Shown: in pieces, positions 52,490-60,573 of the stretch
Position numbering within the stretch: the stretch's first letter is position 1
Layout: every line of letters begins with the position of its first letter
Source: JAXLXE01 sp046328115
GTDB taxonomy: Bacteria; Chloroflexota; UBA6077; JACCZL01
NCBI GenBank assembly: GCA_046328115.1
Contig: JAXLXE010000001.1
Span: forward strand, 1,364,001-1,428,000
Direction: 5' to 3'
Length of the DNA: 64,000 nucleotides
Made by a program: the position numbers and the translations under genes
The notes under the pieces: model-generated
What the model saw: the letters and a program-made list of their open reading frames with translations, nothing else
Told to the model about the DNA's origin: nothing
The model's database searches: none

Positions 52490-53124
52490 GCGCCGAAGAT
52501 CCTCGACCCCACGGGATGGCTCCCCGCGGAGTCGACCTGCCTGGCGATAGCCGCCGCCAACTTCCCGGCGCCAGCCGCCGACGGCTCGATCTCCAGCACG
52601 AAGTCGCTCGGTTCGGAGAACACGGCACGGAGGTCCAGCACGTCGCAGCCCGTCCGAACGGCAGCGCGCACGATCTGGTCGTTCAGCAGGCTCAGCGGCA
52701 CCCGCACCAGCCTGGCCGTATCCGGATCGGCCAGTGGCGGCTCGTACACCGTGCACACGATCAGCCGACTCGTCCGAGCAGCCACGGCCTCCACGACGCC
52801 TTGATAAGTCCGCCCGAAGGCATCGGCGATGCCATGGAGCTCCTCCATGACGGCGACGTTCACGGCGGAGCGCGGATACATGATGCCAACGTGGTCCACC
52901 GCATCATTGCCGCCAGCGCTCAACACGGTCACGTCCGGCGGATCCACCAGCCCCCCCCCCAGCTGGCCGAGAACGTCCCGCATCCGTGATCCGTCTTGGG
53001 CATGAAGAGCCACCGTCCAACCTTCGCCGAGCGAGCGACGGAGCAGCTCGGCCGTATCAGGGGATGGACGGGCGTAGATACCGTTGTCCAGGACGGAATC
53101 GCCCAGGAGCGCAAGGTGGGGCAT
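52486..53124 (-). CDS. SGNH/GDSL-type hydrolase with an altered block V
   Basis: 212 residues from ATG 53124. Block I is LALLGDSVLDN with Ser10 as nucleophile, and block III is LSAGGNDAVD. At block V, where most SGNH enzymes have DxxH before PSAAG, this protein reads EIEPSAAGAGKLA, so the usual catalytic His and Asp positions both carry Glu. This variant does occur among SGNH-like proteins, so it may use another residue as base or be weakly active. Family enzymes are lipases, esterases or deacetylases. No signal peptide; cytosolic. It converges with the glycosyltransferases, so a sugar O-deacetylase is conceivable. Confidence 0.8.
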   Translation of the reverse strand: MPHLALLGDSVLDNGIYARPSPDTAELLRRSLGEGWTVALHAQDGSRMRDVLGQLGGGLVDPPDVTVLSAGGNDAVDHVGIMYPRSAVNVAVMEELHGIADAFGRTYQGVVEAVAARTSRLIVCTVYEPPLADPDTARLVRVPLSLLNDQIVRAAVRTGCDVLDLRAVFSEPSDFVLEIEPSAAGAGKLAAAIARQVDSAGSHPVGSRIFGA

Positions 53125-53342
53125 ACTGGTTTGTGGCCTCTGGGTGGACTGAGGTGAGGGCTTGAGCCGCAATGACGTCGTCTGCGTCTCACCGCTGGGA
53201 GATGATCACCGCCCAGCGACTGGCTAGACGCTTCACTTCGTTCAGCATGACAGAGAGGCGCAGGCGGTCCTCGCAGTGACCACAGGGGTAGGCTTAGACC
53301 GGGCCCGGACACGCCAGGTCCAAAGCTACCGTCTCATGTCCC
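53125..53342. other. Intergenic region with dispersed repeats
   Basis: No gene supported in 218 bases. It holds repeat copy 2 (53227-53251) and, beside it on the minus strand, GTCACTGCGAGGACCG (53265-53280), which resembles another common extragenic motif of the GTCATTGCGAGG type. A third fragment with GCAATGACG lies near 53169-53177. Confidence 0.5.
53227..53251 (-). repeat. Dispersed extragenic repeat, copy 2
   Basis: On the minus strand it begins GTCATGCTGAACGA and ends GTGAAGCGTC, 22 of 25 bases identical to copy 1. The two copies are inverted relative to each other and bracket the glycosyltransferase/SGNH block. Confidence 0.6.
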
Positions 53343-54179
53343 CTACACCGGCCTCCACGTCCCGTGCGCGTCCGCGCAGGCGTGGCCGGGCGCGTTCAGA
53401 TGGGCCGTCAGGAGTACGGCATTGGTCCTGATGGCCTCTGCAAGGATCTTCCGCCGGCTCTCCGCCGACATCTGCGGCAGCACGTCGAACCCCGGAGACC
53501 ACTCCGGGTGCTCAAGCTGCGCCGCGTGGTGCACGAGATCTCCCGTGTAGATGGCCATCTTGCCGCCGCCAGTGAGCGCCGTACACATGTGGCCGGGCGT
53601 GTGACCCGGCGAGGCGATGATTCGAATGCCCGGTGCGATCTCCTTCTCCGAATCGAGCAGCTTCAGACGGCCCAGCTCGTGCAGCGGCACGAGTTTGTTA
53701 CGCAGATCCGGGAAGTCCTTGATCACGTCTGGCTGGGTCCAGTAGTCGTACTCACCCTTCCACAGCCAGTAGTCAGCCTTCGGGAACGTCGGCGCCCAGC
53801 CATCGCCGCTCCGTACGGTGGCGCCACCGATGTGGTCGCCATGGGCGTGGCTTACGATGACCGTGTCGATGTCGCCTGCCTGCACGCCGATGCGCGCGAG
53901 GTTCTCCACCAGCTTGCCGCTGGACTCGCCAAACCGACCGCCGAAGCTGGGCGGGTCGTCTCGCCCGGTCCCCGTGTCCAGGAGGATCCGTCGATCGCCC
54001 ATCCGTATGAGTAGGCAGTTGATGTCCAGCGGGACCTTGCCCTCAGCGTTGACCTGCACCGCGGCCCGAAACTGCTCCAACCCCTCGCGACCGAACATTC
54101 GCGCCGGATCGGAGCCAATGCCACCATCCGAGACCGTGATCGCCTCGATCGAGCCAATCCACGTCGTGACCACAGCCAA
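53343..54179 (-). CDS. Metallo-beta-lactamase-fold hydrolase (lactonase-like)
   Basis: 278 residues. The dinuclear zinc motif is SHAHGDHIGG with His111, His113, Asp115 and His116. Further ligands are His in ASPGHTPGH near residue 195, Asp in IYTGDLVHH and His in LLTAHLN. LLDTGTG near residue 68 is the conserved strand-turn. The pattern fits AHL-lactonase-like and related quorum-quenching or promiscuous lactonases, yet many such proteins have other esters as substrate. No signal peptide. Transcribed alone, divergent from the acyl-CoA synthetase with 74 bases between them. Confidence 0.88.
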   Translation of the reverse strand: MAVVTTWIGSIEAITVSDGGIGSDPARMFGREGLEQFRAAVQVNAEGKVPLDINCLLIRMGDRRILLDTGTGRDDPPSFGGRFGESSGKLVENLARIGVQAGDIDTVIVSHAHGDHIGGATVRSGDGWAPTFPKADYWLWKGEYDYWTQPDVIKDFPDLRNKLVPLHELGRLKLLDSEKEIAPGIRIIASPGHTPGHMCTALTGGGKMAIYTGDLVHHAAQLEHPEWSPGFDVLPQMSAESRRKILAEAIRTNAVLLTAHLNAPGHACADAHGTWRPV

Positions 54180-54253
54180 CCCTCCCTGGCAATTCCGCGA
54201 GCAGTGTACAGCGCGGGAGACGGGAGAGAGGCGCTGGAGATACGATTCCCGCC

Positions 54254-56200
54254 ATGAGTACTGACAGCGTCGTCGCCTGGCGCCCGTCCGCGGAATACGT
54301 TCAGCGCAGCCGCCTGCTCCGCTTCACGGCCCGTCTGGGCATCTCGTCTTACGACGAGCTCCTCCGTCGCTCCACCGAGGACATCGCCTGGTTCTGGGAC
54401 CGTGTCTCCGAGGACCTGGAGCTCGAGTGGTACCAACGCTACACACAGACGTACGACGACTCGCGCGGCACGCCCTGGACCACCTGGTGGCGCGGCGGAC
54501 TGTTCAACTACGTACACAACGCTCTGGACAAGCGGACCGCCGGGGCGGATCGTGACCGCGTCGCGCTGACCTGGGAGGGCGAGGACGGCGCCACGCGCTC
54601 CTTCACCTACGCTCAGCTCCAGGCGGAGGCGAACCGGCTGGCCAACGCACTGCGCGGCATGGGCATCGGCAAGGGCGATCGAGTAGGCATCTTCATGCCG
54701 ATGGTCCCGGAGGTGTGCATCGCCTCATTCGCCTGTTCCAAGATCGGCGCCATCTACACGCCCATCTTCTCCGGGTACGCCGCCGCGGCCATCGCCAGCC
54801 GGCTGAACGACTGCGGCGCAAAGCTGCTCATCACCGCGGACGGATTCTATCGACGCGGCTCAGTCATCCCCATGAAGGACGTGGCGGACGCCGCCGTCTC
54901 GGCGGCGCCCGGCGTGGAGCACGTCCTGGTGTACCAGCGCATTGGGCAGTCCGTGGCGTGGACCCCGGGACGTGACATCTGGTGGCATGAGGTGGTCCGA
55001 GCGGCCAGCCCGAGCTACGACACCGAGCGGACCGACCCCGAAGACCCGTACATGATCATCTACACGTCCGGCACCACCGGACGGCCCAAGGGGGCCATCC
55101 ACGTCCACGGTGGCTTCCCCATCAAGGCCGCGCAGGACATGGCGCACTGCTTCGACGTACAGCCAGACGACACAATCTTCTGGTTCACGGACATGGGCTG
55201 GATGATGGGCCCCTGGCTTTTCATCGGGGCGATGATGCTGGGCGCCCGCGTGGTCTGCTACGAGGGCAGCCCGGACTATCCGCGCCCAGACCGCGTGTGG
55301 GACATCGTGGAGCGGCACCGCGTCACGGTGCTGGGCATCTCGCCCACGGCCATCCGGGCGCTGATCCCCCAGGGCGTCGAGTGGGTGACCCGCCACGACC
55401 TCTCCAGCCTGCGCGTGCTGGGCGGCACCGGCGAGCCATGGAACCCGGAGCCGTGGCTATGGTTCTTCCAGCACGTGGGCGGCGGCCGCTGCCCGATCAT
55501 CAACTACTCGGGCGGCACGGAGATCTCAGGCGGCATCACGGGCTGCAACACGATCTCCCCACTCAAGGTCTGCTCCTTCACCGGGCCCATCCCTGGCATG
55601 GACGCGGACGTGCTGGATGAGGAGGGGCAGCCGGTTCGAGGCGCCGTTGGTGAGCTGGTGGTTCGCAAGCCGTGGCCGGGCATGACCCGCGGCTTCTGGG
55701 GCGACCCCGAGCGGTACGAGGACACCTACTGGTCGCGCTGGCCGGGTATCTGGGTCCACGGCGACTGGGCCACCATCGACGATGACGGCTTCTGGTACAT
55801 CCAGGGGCGCTCAGACGACACGATCAAGATCGCCGGCAAGCGCCTGGGCCCGGCCGAGGTAGAGTCCGCGGCGGTGGAGCACCCGGCGGTGGCGGAGGCG
55901 GCCGCCGTCGGCGTGCCGCACCCCGTGAAGGGCGAGGGCGTGGTGGTATTCGCTGTCCTGGCCCCCGGGCACAGCCCCTCGGACGTGCTACGGGACGAGA
56001 TCAAGGCGTGCGTGGTCCGCGCGCTGGGGCGGCCGCTGCGTCCGGAGCTCGTCCTGTTCACGAAGAGCTTGCCAAAGACGCGCAACGCCAAGATCATGCG
56101 CCGCGTGATCCGCGGCCGACACCTGGGCGCGACCAGCCTGGGAGACCTCTCCGCGCTGGAGAATCCGGCCGCTCTGGACCACATCTCCAACGCAACCTGA
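54254..56200 (+). CDS. Acyl-CoA synthetase, acetyl-CoA synthetase-like
   Basis: 648 residues, the size of Acs. The N-terminal extension (FWDRVSEDLELEWYQRYTQT, residues about 48-67) is typical of acetyl/propionyl-CoA synthetases. The AMP-forming signature is IIYTSGTTGRPKGAIHVHGG near residue 270, then FTDMGWMMGPW. The hinge is GRSDDTIKIAGKRLGPAEVE near residue 520, and the catalytic Lys is in SLPKTRNAKIMRRVIRG near residue 620. The enzyme activates a short carboxylate through an acyl-adenylate. FTDMGWMMGPW lies where acetate-specific enzymes have a related TADVGW, so propionate or another acid is possible. A propionyl-CoA producer would suit the 5-13 kb operon, but they are far apart. Confidence 0.9.
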   Translation: MSTDSVVAWRPSAEYVQRSRLLRFTARLGISSYDELLRRSTEDIAWFWDRVSEDLELEWYQRYTQTYDDSRGTPWTTWWRGGLFNYVHNALDKRTAGADRDRVALTWEGEDGATRSFTYAQLQAEANRLANALRGMGIGKGDRVGIFMPMVPEVCIASFACSKIGAIYTPIFSGYAAAAIASRLNDCGAKLLITADGFYRRGSVIPMKDVADAAVSAAPGVEHVLVYQRIGQSVAWTPGRDIWWHEVVRAASPSYDTERTDPEDPYMIIYTSGTTGRPKGAIHVHGGFPIKAAQDMAHCFDVQPDDTIFWFTDMGWMMGPWLFIGAMMLGARVVCYEGSPDYPRPDRVWDIVERHRVTVLGISPTAIRALIPQGVEWVTRHDLSSLRVLGGTGEPWNPEPWLWFFQHVGGGRCPIINYSGGTEISGGITGCNTISPLKVCSFTGPIPGMDADVLDEEGQPVRGAVGELVVRKPWPGMTRGFWGDPERYEDTYWSRWPGIWVHGDWATIDDDGFWYIQGRSDDTIKIAGKRLGPAEVESAAVEHPAVAEAAAVGVPHPVKGEGVVVFAVLAPGHSPSDVLRDEIKACVVRALGRPLRPELVLFTKSLPKTRNAKIMRRVIRGRHLGATSLGDLSALENPAALDHISNAT

Positions 56201-56214
56201 TCCCGCCCGACGCT

Positions 56215-57570
56215 TTACAGGGCCGGGCGCACCGCCAGCGGCGAGAGCTTCAGCCCCCGCAGGCTCAGCACGCCCCGCTGCTCCTCGTCCGGAGAGCCAA
56301 AACGCCTCGCCACGAACGTCACGCCACCCGCCTGAAGCGACGGATCAATCGCGGCGAGAACCGTCTCCTCGCCGAGCAGCACCCACATCCGCGGCCCGTC
56401 CACCCGCACCGCGATGTTGATCCACTCCCCGTCTTCGAACCGGTCCCGCAGGTCGGTTCGGCGGATCAGCCCGGTGAGGTCGCCGTCGAGCGACCGCACG
56501 ATGTCCGCGTAGCCGGTGGACGGCGCCAGTCGCATCACGTAGCCCGTGGCCGGCGATTCTTGCTCGCGGAACCAGATCTCCAGGCCCATCCGCTCGGCGA
56601 GGTCCTCAACGCGTAGCTCGATGTGGACCTCGCCGTCACGCAGCACGTAATCGCGCACGCCAACCCCGATCGTGGCCGTCGTCGCGTCGTCCACGCACTT
56701 GCCGGTCACGTGGATTCGCAGGCCGCCCGTCGTGGACTCCGTGGAGTTGCGCCCGGAGGGGCAAGGGTCCGGGCGAGCCGCGTCCGCAAAGGCGGCGTCG
56801 GACCTGGTGGGCGGCCCCAGCGGCGTGGGCTCGCCCGCTACCCGCGACGCTCGCTGGGGCGAGGTATCTGCAAGGTCATGCACCCTCAAGTTACGAAACA
56901 CGGCCGCGCTGGTACGGTCGTCATCGCTGGAGCCGGTGCGGATGGTCTGGATGAGGGCAATGCCGTCACCGAACGCCCCGTCAGTCGCAGAGACCAGCAG
57001 CTTGCCATTGACCAACAGCCAGAGGGTATTTCCGCGGACGCGGAGTGCCAGCGTCAGCCACTCCCCCTCCGCCGCTAGCTGGCCCAGGTCCGACTTCTCC
57101 ACCAGCGTGCTGCCCTCCGGTCCGGAGTCGCTCCGACGGATGCCGGCCACGCCCCGGAGCGGCTCCACGTACGCCAGGTAGCCGGTGTACCTCGCAACGT
57201 CCGCCCGCCCGGCGATTTGAATGCGCGTCCGCTCGGCGCCGTCGATCACCTTTGCTTCGATGCTGACCTCGCCGTCGCGCAGGTTCACGGCAGGGAAGAA
57301 CGCCGCCACCTGGGCGTTGTTGGGGCTGTCGTCACCATCGGCGCAGCGCCCGGTGACGCGGAGCGTGATGCCGCCGTTGTCATACCCCGCTCCGTTCCTA
57401 CCAGACCGGCAGGTGCCAAGCATGGCCCGGGGTCCGGGCGCCAGCAGCTCCTCGGCCAGCAGCTCGCGTCCCCGTTGCGCGGGATCCGCCTGAGCGTGGG
57501 CGACGGGCTCCGATATGAGCCCCAGCAGCACCACAAGCACCAGTCCCCACCGCGCGACCGCACCAGACAT
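56215..57570 (-). CDS. Secreted protein with two related beta-sandwich domains
   Basis: 451 residues. Signal peptide LVLVVLLGLISEPVAHAQ is followed by two homologous domains of about 180 residues. Corresponding stretches are GGITLRVTGRC and GGLRIHVTGKC, NLRDGEVSIEAKV and VLRDGEVHIELRV, YTGYLAYVEP and ATGYVMRLAP, and EGEWLTLALRVRG with DGEWINIAVRVDG. Each has Cys near its start and at the RVTGRC position, probably a disulfide. The layout resembles LamG/DUF1080-type concanavalin-like domains that bind glycans. Duplication is clear; function is unknown. Convergent with the acyl-CoA synthetase, 14 bases apart. Confidence 0.8.
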   Translation of the reverse strand: MSGAVARWGLVLVVLLGLISEPVAHAQADPAQRGRELLAEELLAPGPRAMLGTCRSGRNGAGYDNGGITLRVTGRCADGDDSPNNAQVAAFFPAVNLRDGEVSIEAKVIDGAERTRIQIAGRADVARYTGYLAYVEPLRGVAGIRRSDSGPEGSTLVEKSDLGQLAAEGEWLTLALRVRGNTLWLLVNGKLLVSATDGAFGDGIALIQTIRTGSSDDDRTSAAVFRNLRVHDLADTSPQRASRVAGEPTPLGPPTRSDAAFADAARPDPCPSGRNSTESTTGGLRIHVTGKCVDDATTATIGVGVRDYVLRDGEVHIELRVEDLAERMGLEIWFREQESPATGYVMRLAPSTGYADIVRSLDGDLTGLIRRTDLRDRFEDGEWINIAVRVDGPRMWVLLGEETVLAAIDPSLQAGGVTFVARRFGSPDEEQRGVLSLRGLKLSPLAVRPAL

Positions 57571-57654
57571 CAGGTCCTCCGAGCCCCCAGAACCGCGCGA
57601 GCAGGGCGCCCGCCAACGAGAGCGACGGCCAAGTATATGGGGCCGCGCGTTGCC

Positions 57655-58536
57655 TCAGCCCTGGACGATCAGCACCACACCGACGATGGAGACCAGCGTC
57701 CCCAACAACACTCGCGGCGTCACCCGTTCACCCAGAAACATCACCGCTAGCGGCATGGCGCAGAGGGGGGCCACGGCGTTGATGGCGGCGGTGCGCGCCA
57801 CCCCGATCAGCGAGACCGCGAGAAGATAGAGCGTGCTGGAGGCAACGGAGGTAGCACCCAGAGCGACGATGAGCACAAGATGCCCACGTCCCAGCCGGCG
57901 CAGCGGCGCGACGCCGACCTGGGCGGTCACGACAGTGACCATGAACAGCGAGGCCAGTGGCAAGCGGATGAGCGATGCCAACGGCACGTCGATCACGTCC
58001 AGAGCGGGCCGCACCGCCACCGAAGAGGCCGTCCACGCCATCGCCGCCATCGTAGCCAGCCCCGCGCCCACCAGCAGATCCCGCCCTGCCCCCGCGCCGC
58101 CTCCGCTGCTCGACCCGCGGGTGACCTGCCACACCCCACCCACCACCAGTCCCATACCCGCGAAGGCCAGCGCACTCACGTGTTCTCCCAGCACGGCGAT
58201 CGCCGCGGCGGCCGTGAGAAACGGGTGCGTGTTGGCGATGGGCATCGCCCGCGAAACCCCGATCCGGCGGATGCTCTCCACGAAGATTGTGTCGCCGATG
58301 CCCATGCCCAGGATCACGGAGGTGGCGAGCAGAATCACCGGCCACGGCCAGATGGCACCGAAATCCGGGACGCTGACGAGGAACGGCGCCAGCAACAGCA
58401 TGAATACGCTGCCGCCCAGACAGCGCAGCGCGTTGCACCAGGCGCTGCTCAGCGAGTGCGCAAGCTGACGCGAGACGACGCTGCTCATGGCCCAGCAGGC
58501 GGCGCCCCCCAGGGCGACGAGATCTCCGACGTCCAA
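57655..58536 (-). CDS. EamA-family drug/metabolite transporter
   Basis: 293 residues with ten helices arranged as two EamA repeats. The first begins VALGGAACWAMSSVVSRQLA. The second begins LLVGAGLATMAAMAWTASSV near residue 150. AINAVAPLCAMPLAVMFLGE and TPRVLLGTLVSIVGVVLIV near the end are the usual final helices of the second repeat. DMT exporters move amino acids, nucleosides or drugs. Cargo cannot be read from sequence. It ends 84 bases before the duplicated-domain gene and starts 35 bases after the PAS kinase stop. Confidence 0.88.
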   Translation of the reverse strand: MDVGDLVALGGAACWAMSSVVSRQLAHSLSSAWCNALRCLGGSVFMLLLAPFLVSVPDFGAIWPWPVILLATSVILGMGIGDTIFVESIRRIGVSRAMPIANTHPFLTAAAAIAVLGEHVSALAFAGMGLVVGGVWQVTRGSSSGGGAGAGRDLLVGAGLATMAAMAWTASSVAVRPALDVIDVPLASLIRLPLASLFMVTVVTAQVGVAPLRRLGRGHLVLIVALGATSVASSTLYLLAVSLIGVARTAAINAVAPLCAMPLAVMFLGERVTPRVLLGTLVSIVGVVLIVQG

Positions 58537-58571
58537 TCGGCTATGGGGGCGAGCCCACGGGGCCTCACGAG

Positions 58572-60368
58572 CTAGGCGTGAGAGCCTACGGGCTGCACCT
58601 CCGCCTCAGCGTGCCGCAGCGGCAGATCCAGGGTGAACGTGCTGCCACGACCCTCACTGCTCTCAACCCGGACCTCACCGCCCAGGCGCCTCGCCGACTC
58701 GTGCACGAGCGCCAGGCCAAGGCCTGTCCCGCGCTCACGGCGAGCCTCTGGCCGGCTGCTGCGGAAAAACCGGTCGAACAGCCGTGACTGCTCCTCCGCC
58801 GTCAGACCGATCCCCGTGTCGCTCACACGGAATGCAACGCGGTCACCGCTGCACTCCGCGGAGATGGTGACGCGTCCGCCCTCCGGCGTGTACTTCACGG
58901 CGTTGGAGACCAGATTATCAATAGCCCGCCGCAGGAGGAGCTCATCCGTAACCATGCGCGGTAACCCGTCTGGAACGTCCGTGACCACCGTGATCCGCTT
59001 CTCCACGGCTCCCGGCGCCACCATGGAGGCGGATGCCAGCAGAAGTGTCTTTACGTCAACGTCCGTGAACTGGAGCGGCTCCGTGCCGGCCTCGATGCGG
59101 CGCAGGTCCAGCAAGTTGTTCACCAGGCGCAGCATGTAGTCGCCTGACTCACTGATGCGGGCGATGAACTCGGCCTGGTGGGAGGCGTCCAGCGTCCCCG
59201 CCGGCGCCGACGCCATGAGGCGCGCGTAGCCAAGGATGGTGCTGAGGGGTGAACGTAGCTCATGACCCAGGTCGGCGGTGCGCTCGTCCAGGGTCTCCTC
59301 CGCGCCCGCGTTGCCGGACTCACGGATTGCCGCCACGCCCACTTCCAGCGTGCCATCCAGGGCGGGACGGCCGGTGTAGCTGATCACCACAGGCCGAGGC
59401 CGGCCACGGCCGCCGCGGAGCACCCCCGCGATGTGCACGGGCGACCCGCTCCGTGCGGCGCGTGCAAACTCCATTCGGTGGTCCACGGTGCGGCCTTCCG
59501 ACGTCACCACATTGATCACGTCAGCGCACGACATGCCCATGGAGTCCACCTCATCCCAGCCGGTCAGGCGGGCCAGCGAGTCGTTCGACCACTCCAGGCG
59601 CATGTTGGCGTCCACCGCGAAGATGCCGTCCGGCGCGCGTGCCACGATGGTCTGCATCCGCTCACGTTCTGACGCGGCCGTCTGACGGTCCGACTCGGCG
59701 TTGAGGTACAGCGCGATCAGCGCCAGCGCCGCCAGCAAGACCAGCAGAAGCGGCGCAAATAACAGTACGCCACGCGAGGCCAGCCCATCCGCCAGCACAA
59801 CGGCCGGCGTCACCAGCAACAACCCCACGATCAAGTTCGACCGCGCCAGTCCCACCGAAGTGGCCGGCCAAAGAGTCCGCGAGCCGGCAACCACGGCCCA
59901 CTCTGCGACGACGTATCCAACAACGAACGTGGCACCCAACACATAGGGGTTGGCCACCCACGACGTACCATCGAGCACCTGGCAGACCAGCACAACGAGC
60001 TTGGCCCCGGCGGTGGCCGAGACCAGCCCGACGATAGATGCAAACGCGGCAAGGCCGGGCGACCGCGCTCGCACGAATGTGCCCAGCATGGCACCGCACA
60101 CCGCGATGCTCACGGTGGGCACCTCGCCGCAGCTCAGGAAAGCGGGTAGGAGCCCACCCACCAACAGCGACACGATTGCGCCACCGGGTAACCTGACCAC
60201 CACGACGCCGATGGCGAGGCTGCCGGCCAGCAACGCAAAGAAGGCCTGAGGTTCGCACGTCCCCCCCGAGGCCATCGAGATGGCTAACAAACCGAGCGCA
60301 GTCGCCAGGACTCCGAGCGCGGCCATCCACCCGATCGGAGTGCCTTCGAGCGCGTATGAACGTACCAC
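58572..60368 (-). CDS. PAS-containing membrane sensor histidine kinase (orphan)
   Basis: 598 residues from GTG 60368. About eight helices fill residues 12-215 with no sizable extracytoplasmic loop, so the sensing part lies in the membrane. A PAS domain follows (IVARAPDGIFAVDANMRLEW, then LTGWDEVDSMG). The HisKA box is ADLGHELRSPLSTILGYARL, and ATP-binding motifs are NLVSNAVKYTPEGG, VSDTGIGLTAEEQ and GTGLGLALVHES. No response regulator gene is adjacent, so its partner is elsewhere. The membrane domain matches no domain I can name. An extended -10 element lies at 60406-60414. Confidence 0.9.
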   Translation of the reverse strand: MVRSYALEGTPIGWMAALGVLATALGLLAISMASGGTCEPQAFFALLAGSLAIGVVVVRLPGGAIVSLLVGGLLPAFLSCGEVPTVSIAVCGAMLGTFVRARSPGLAAFASIVGLVSATAGAKLVVLVCQVLDGTSWVANPYVLGATFVVGYVVAEWAVVAGSRTLWPATSVGLARSNLIVGLLLVTPAVVLADGLASRGVLLFAPLLLVLLAALALIALYLNAESDRQTAASERERMQTIVARAPDGIFAVDANMRLEWSNDSLARLTGWDEVDSMGMSCADVINVVTSEGRTVDHRMEFARAARSGSPVHIAGVLRGGRGRPRPVVISYTGRPALDGTLEVGVAAIRESGNAGAEETLDERTADLGHELRSPLSTILGYARLMASAPAGTLDASHQAEFIARISESGDYMLRLVNNLLDLRRIEAGTEPLQFTDVDVKTLLLASASMVAPGAVEKRITVVTDVPDGLPRMVTDELLLRRAIDNLVSNAVKYTPEGGRVTISAECSGDRVAFRVSDTGIGLTAEEQSRLFDRFFRSSRPEARRERGTGLGLALVHESARRLGGEVRVESSEGRGSTFTLDLPLRHAEAEVQPVGSHA

Positions 60369-60405
60369 GAGCCGCTAAACTTCTCCGCCGTCTCCGGCAC
60401 ATCGC

Positions 60406-60414
60406 ATCATAGCA
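60406..60414 (-). promoter_or_regulatory. Extended -10 promoter of the PAS kinase gene
   Basis: TGCTATGAT on the minus strand, 38 bases before GTG 60368. Same TGC spacing as at the miaB and FmdB genes. Confidence 0.4.
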
Positions 60415-60573
60415 CGCGCCGGGGCAAATTAACCGCGTGCCCGGGCCCATTTCCGCGCGGTGACACGTTCGAGACAGAAGGGCTGCCCTCTTTCTGGTCG
60501 GGAACTTGAGACAGAAACCGTGACGCGCTTGCAATGAATCGTCAAGGTGTGCGACACTAGCCCTGGTCGCGAT

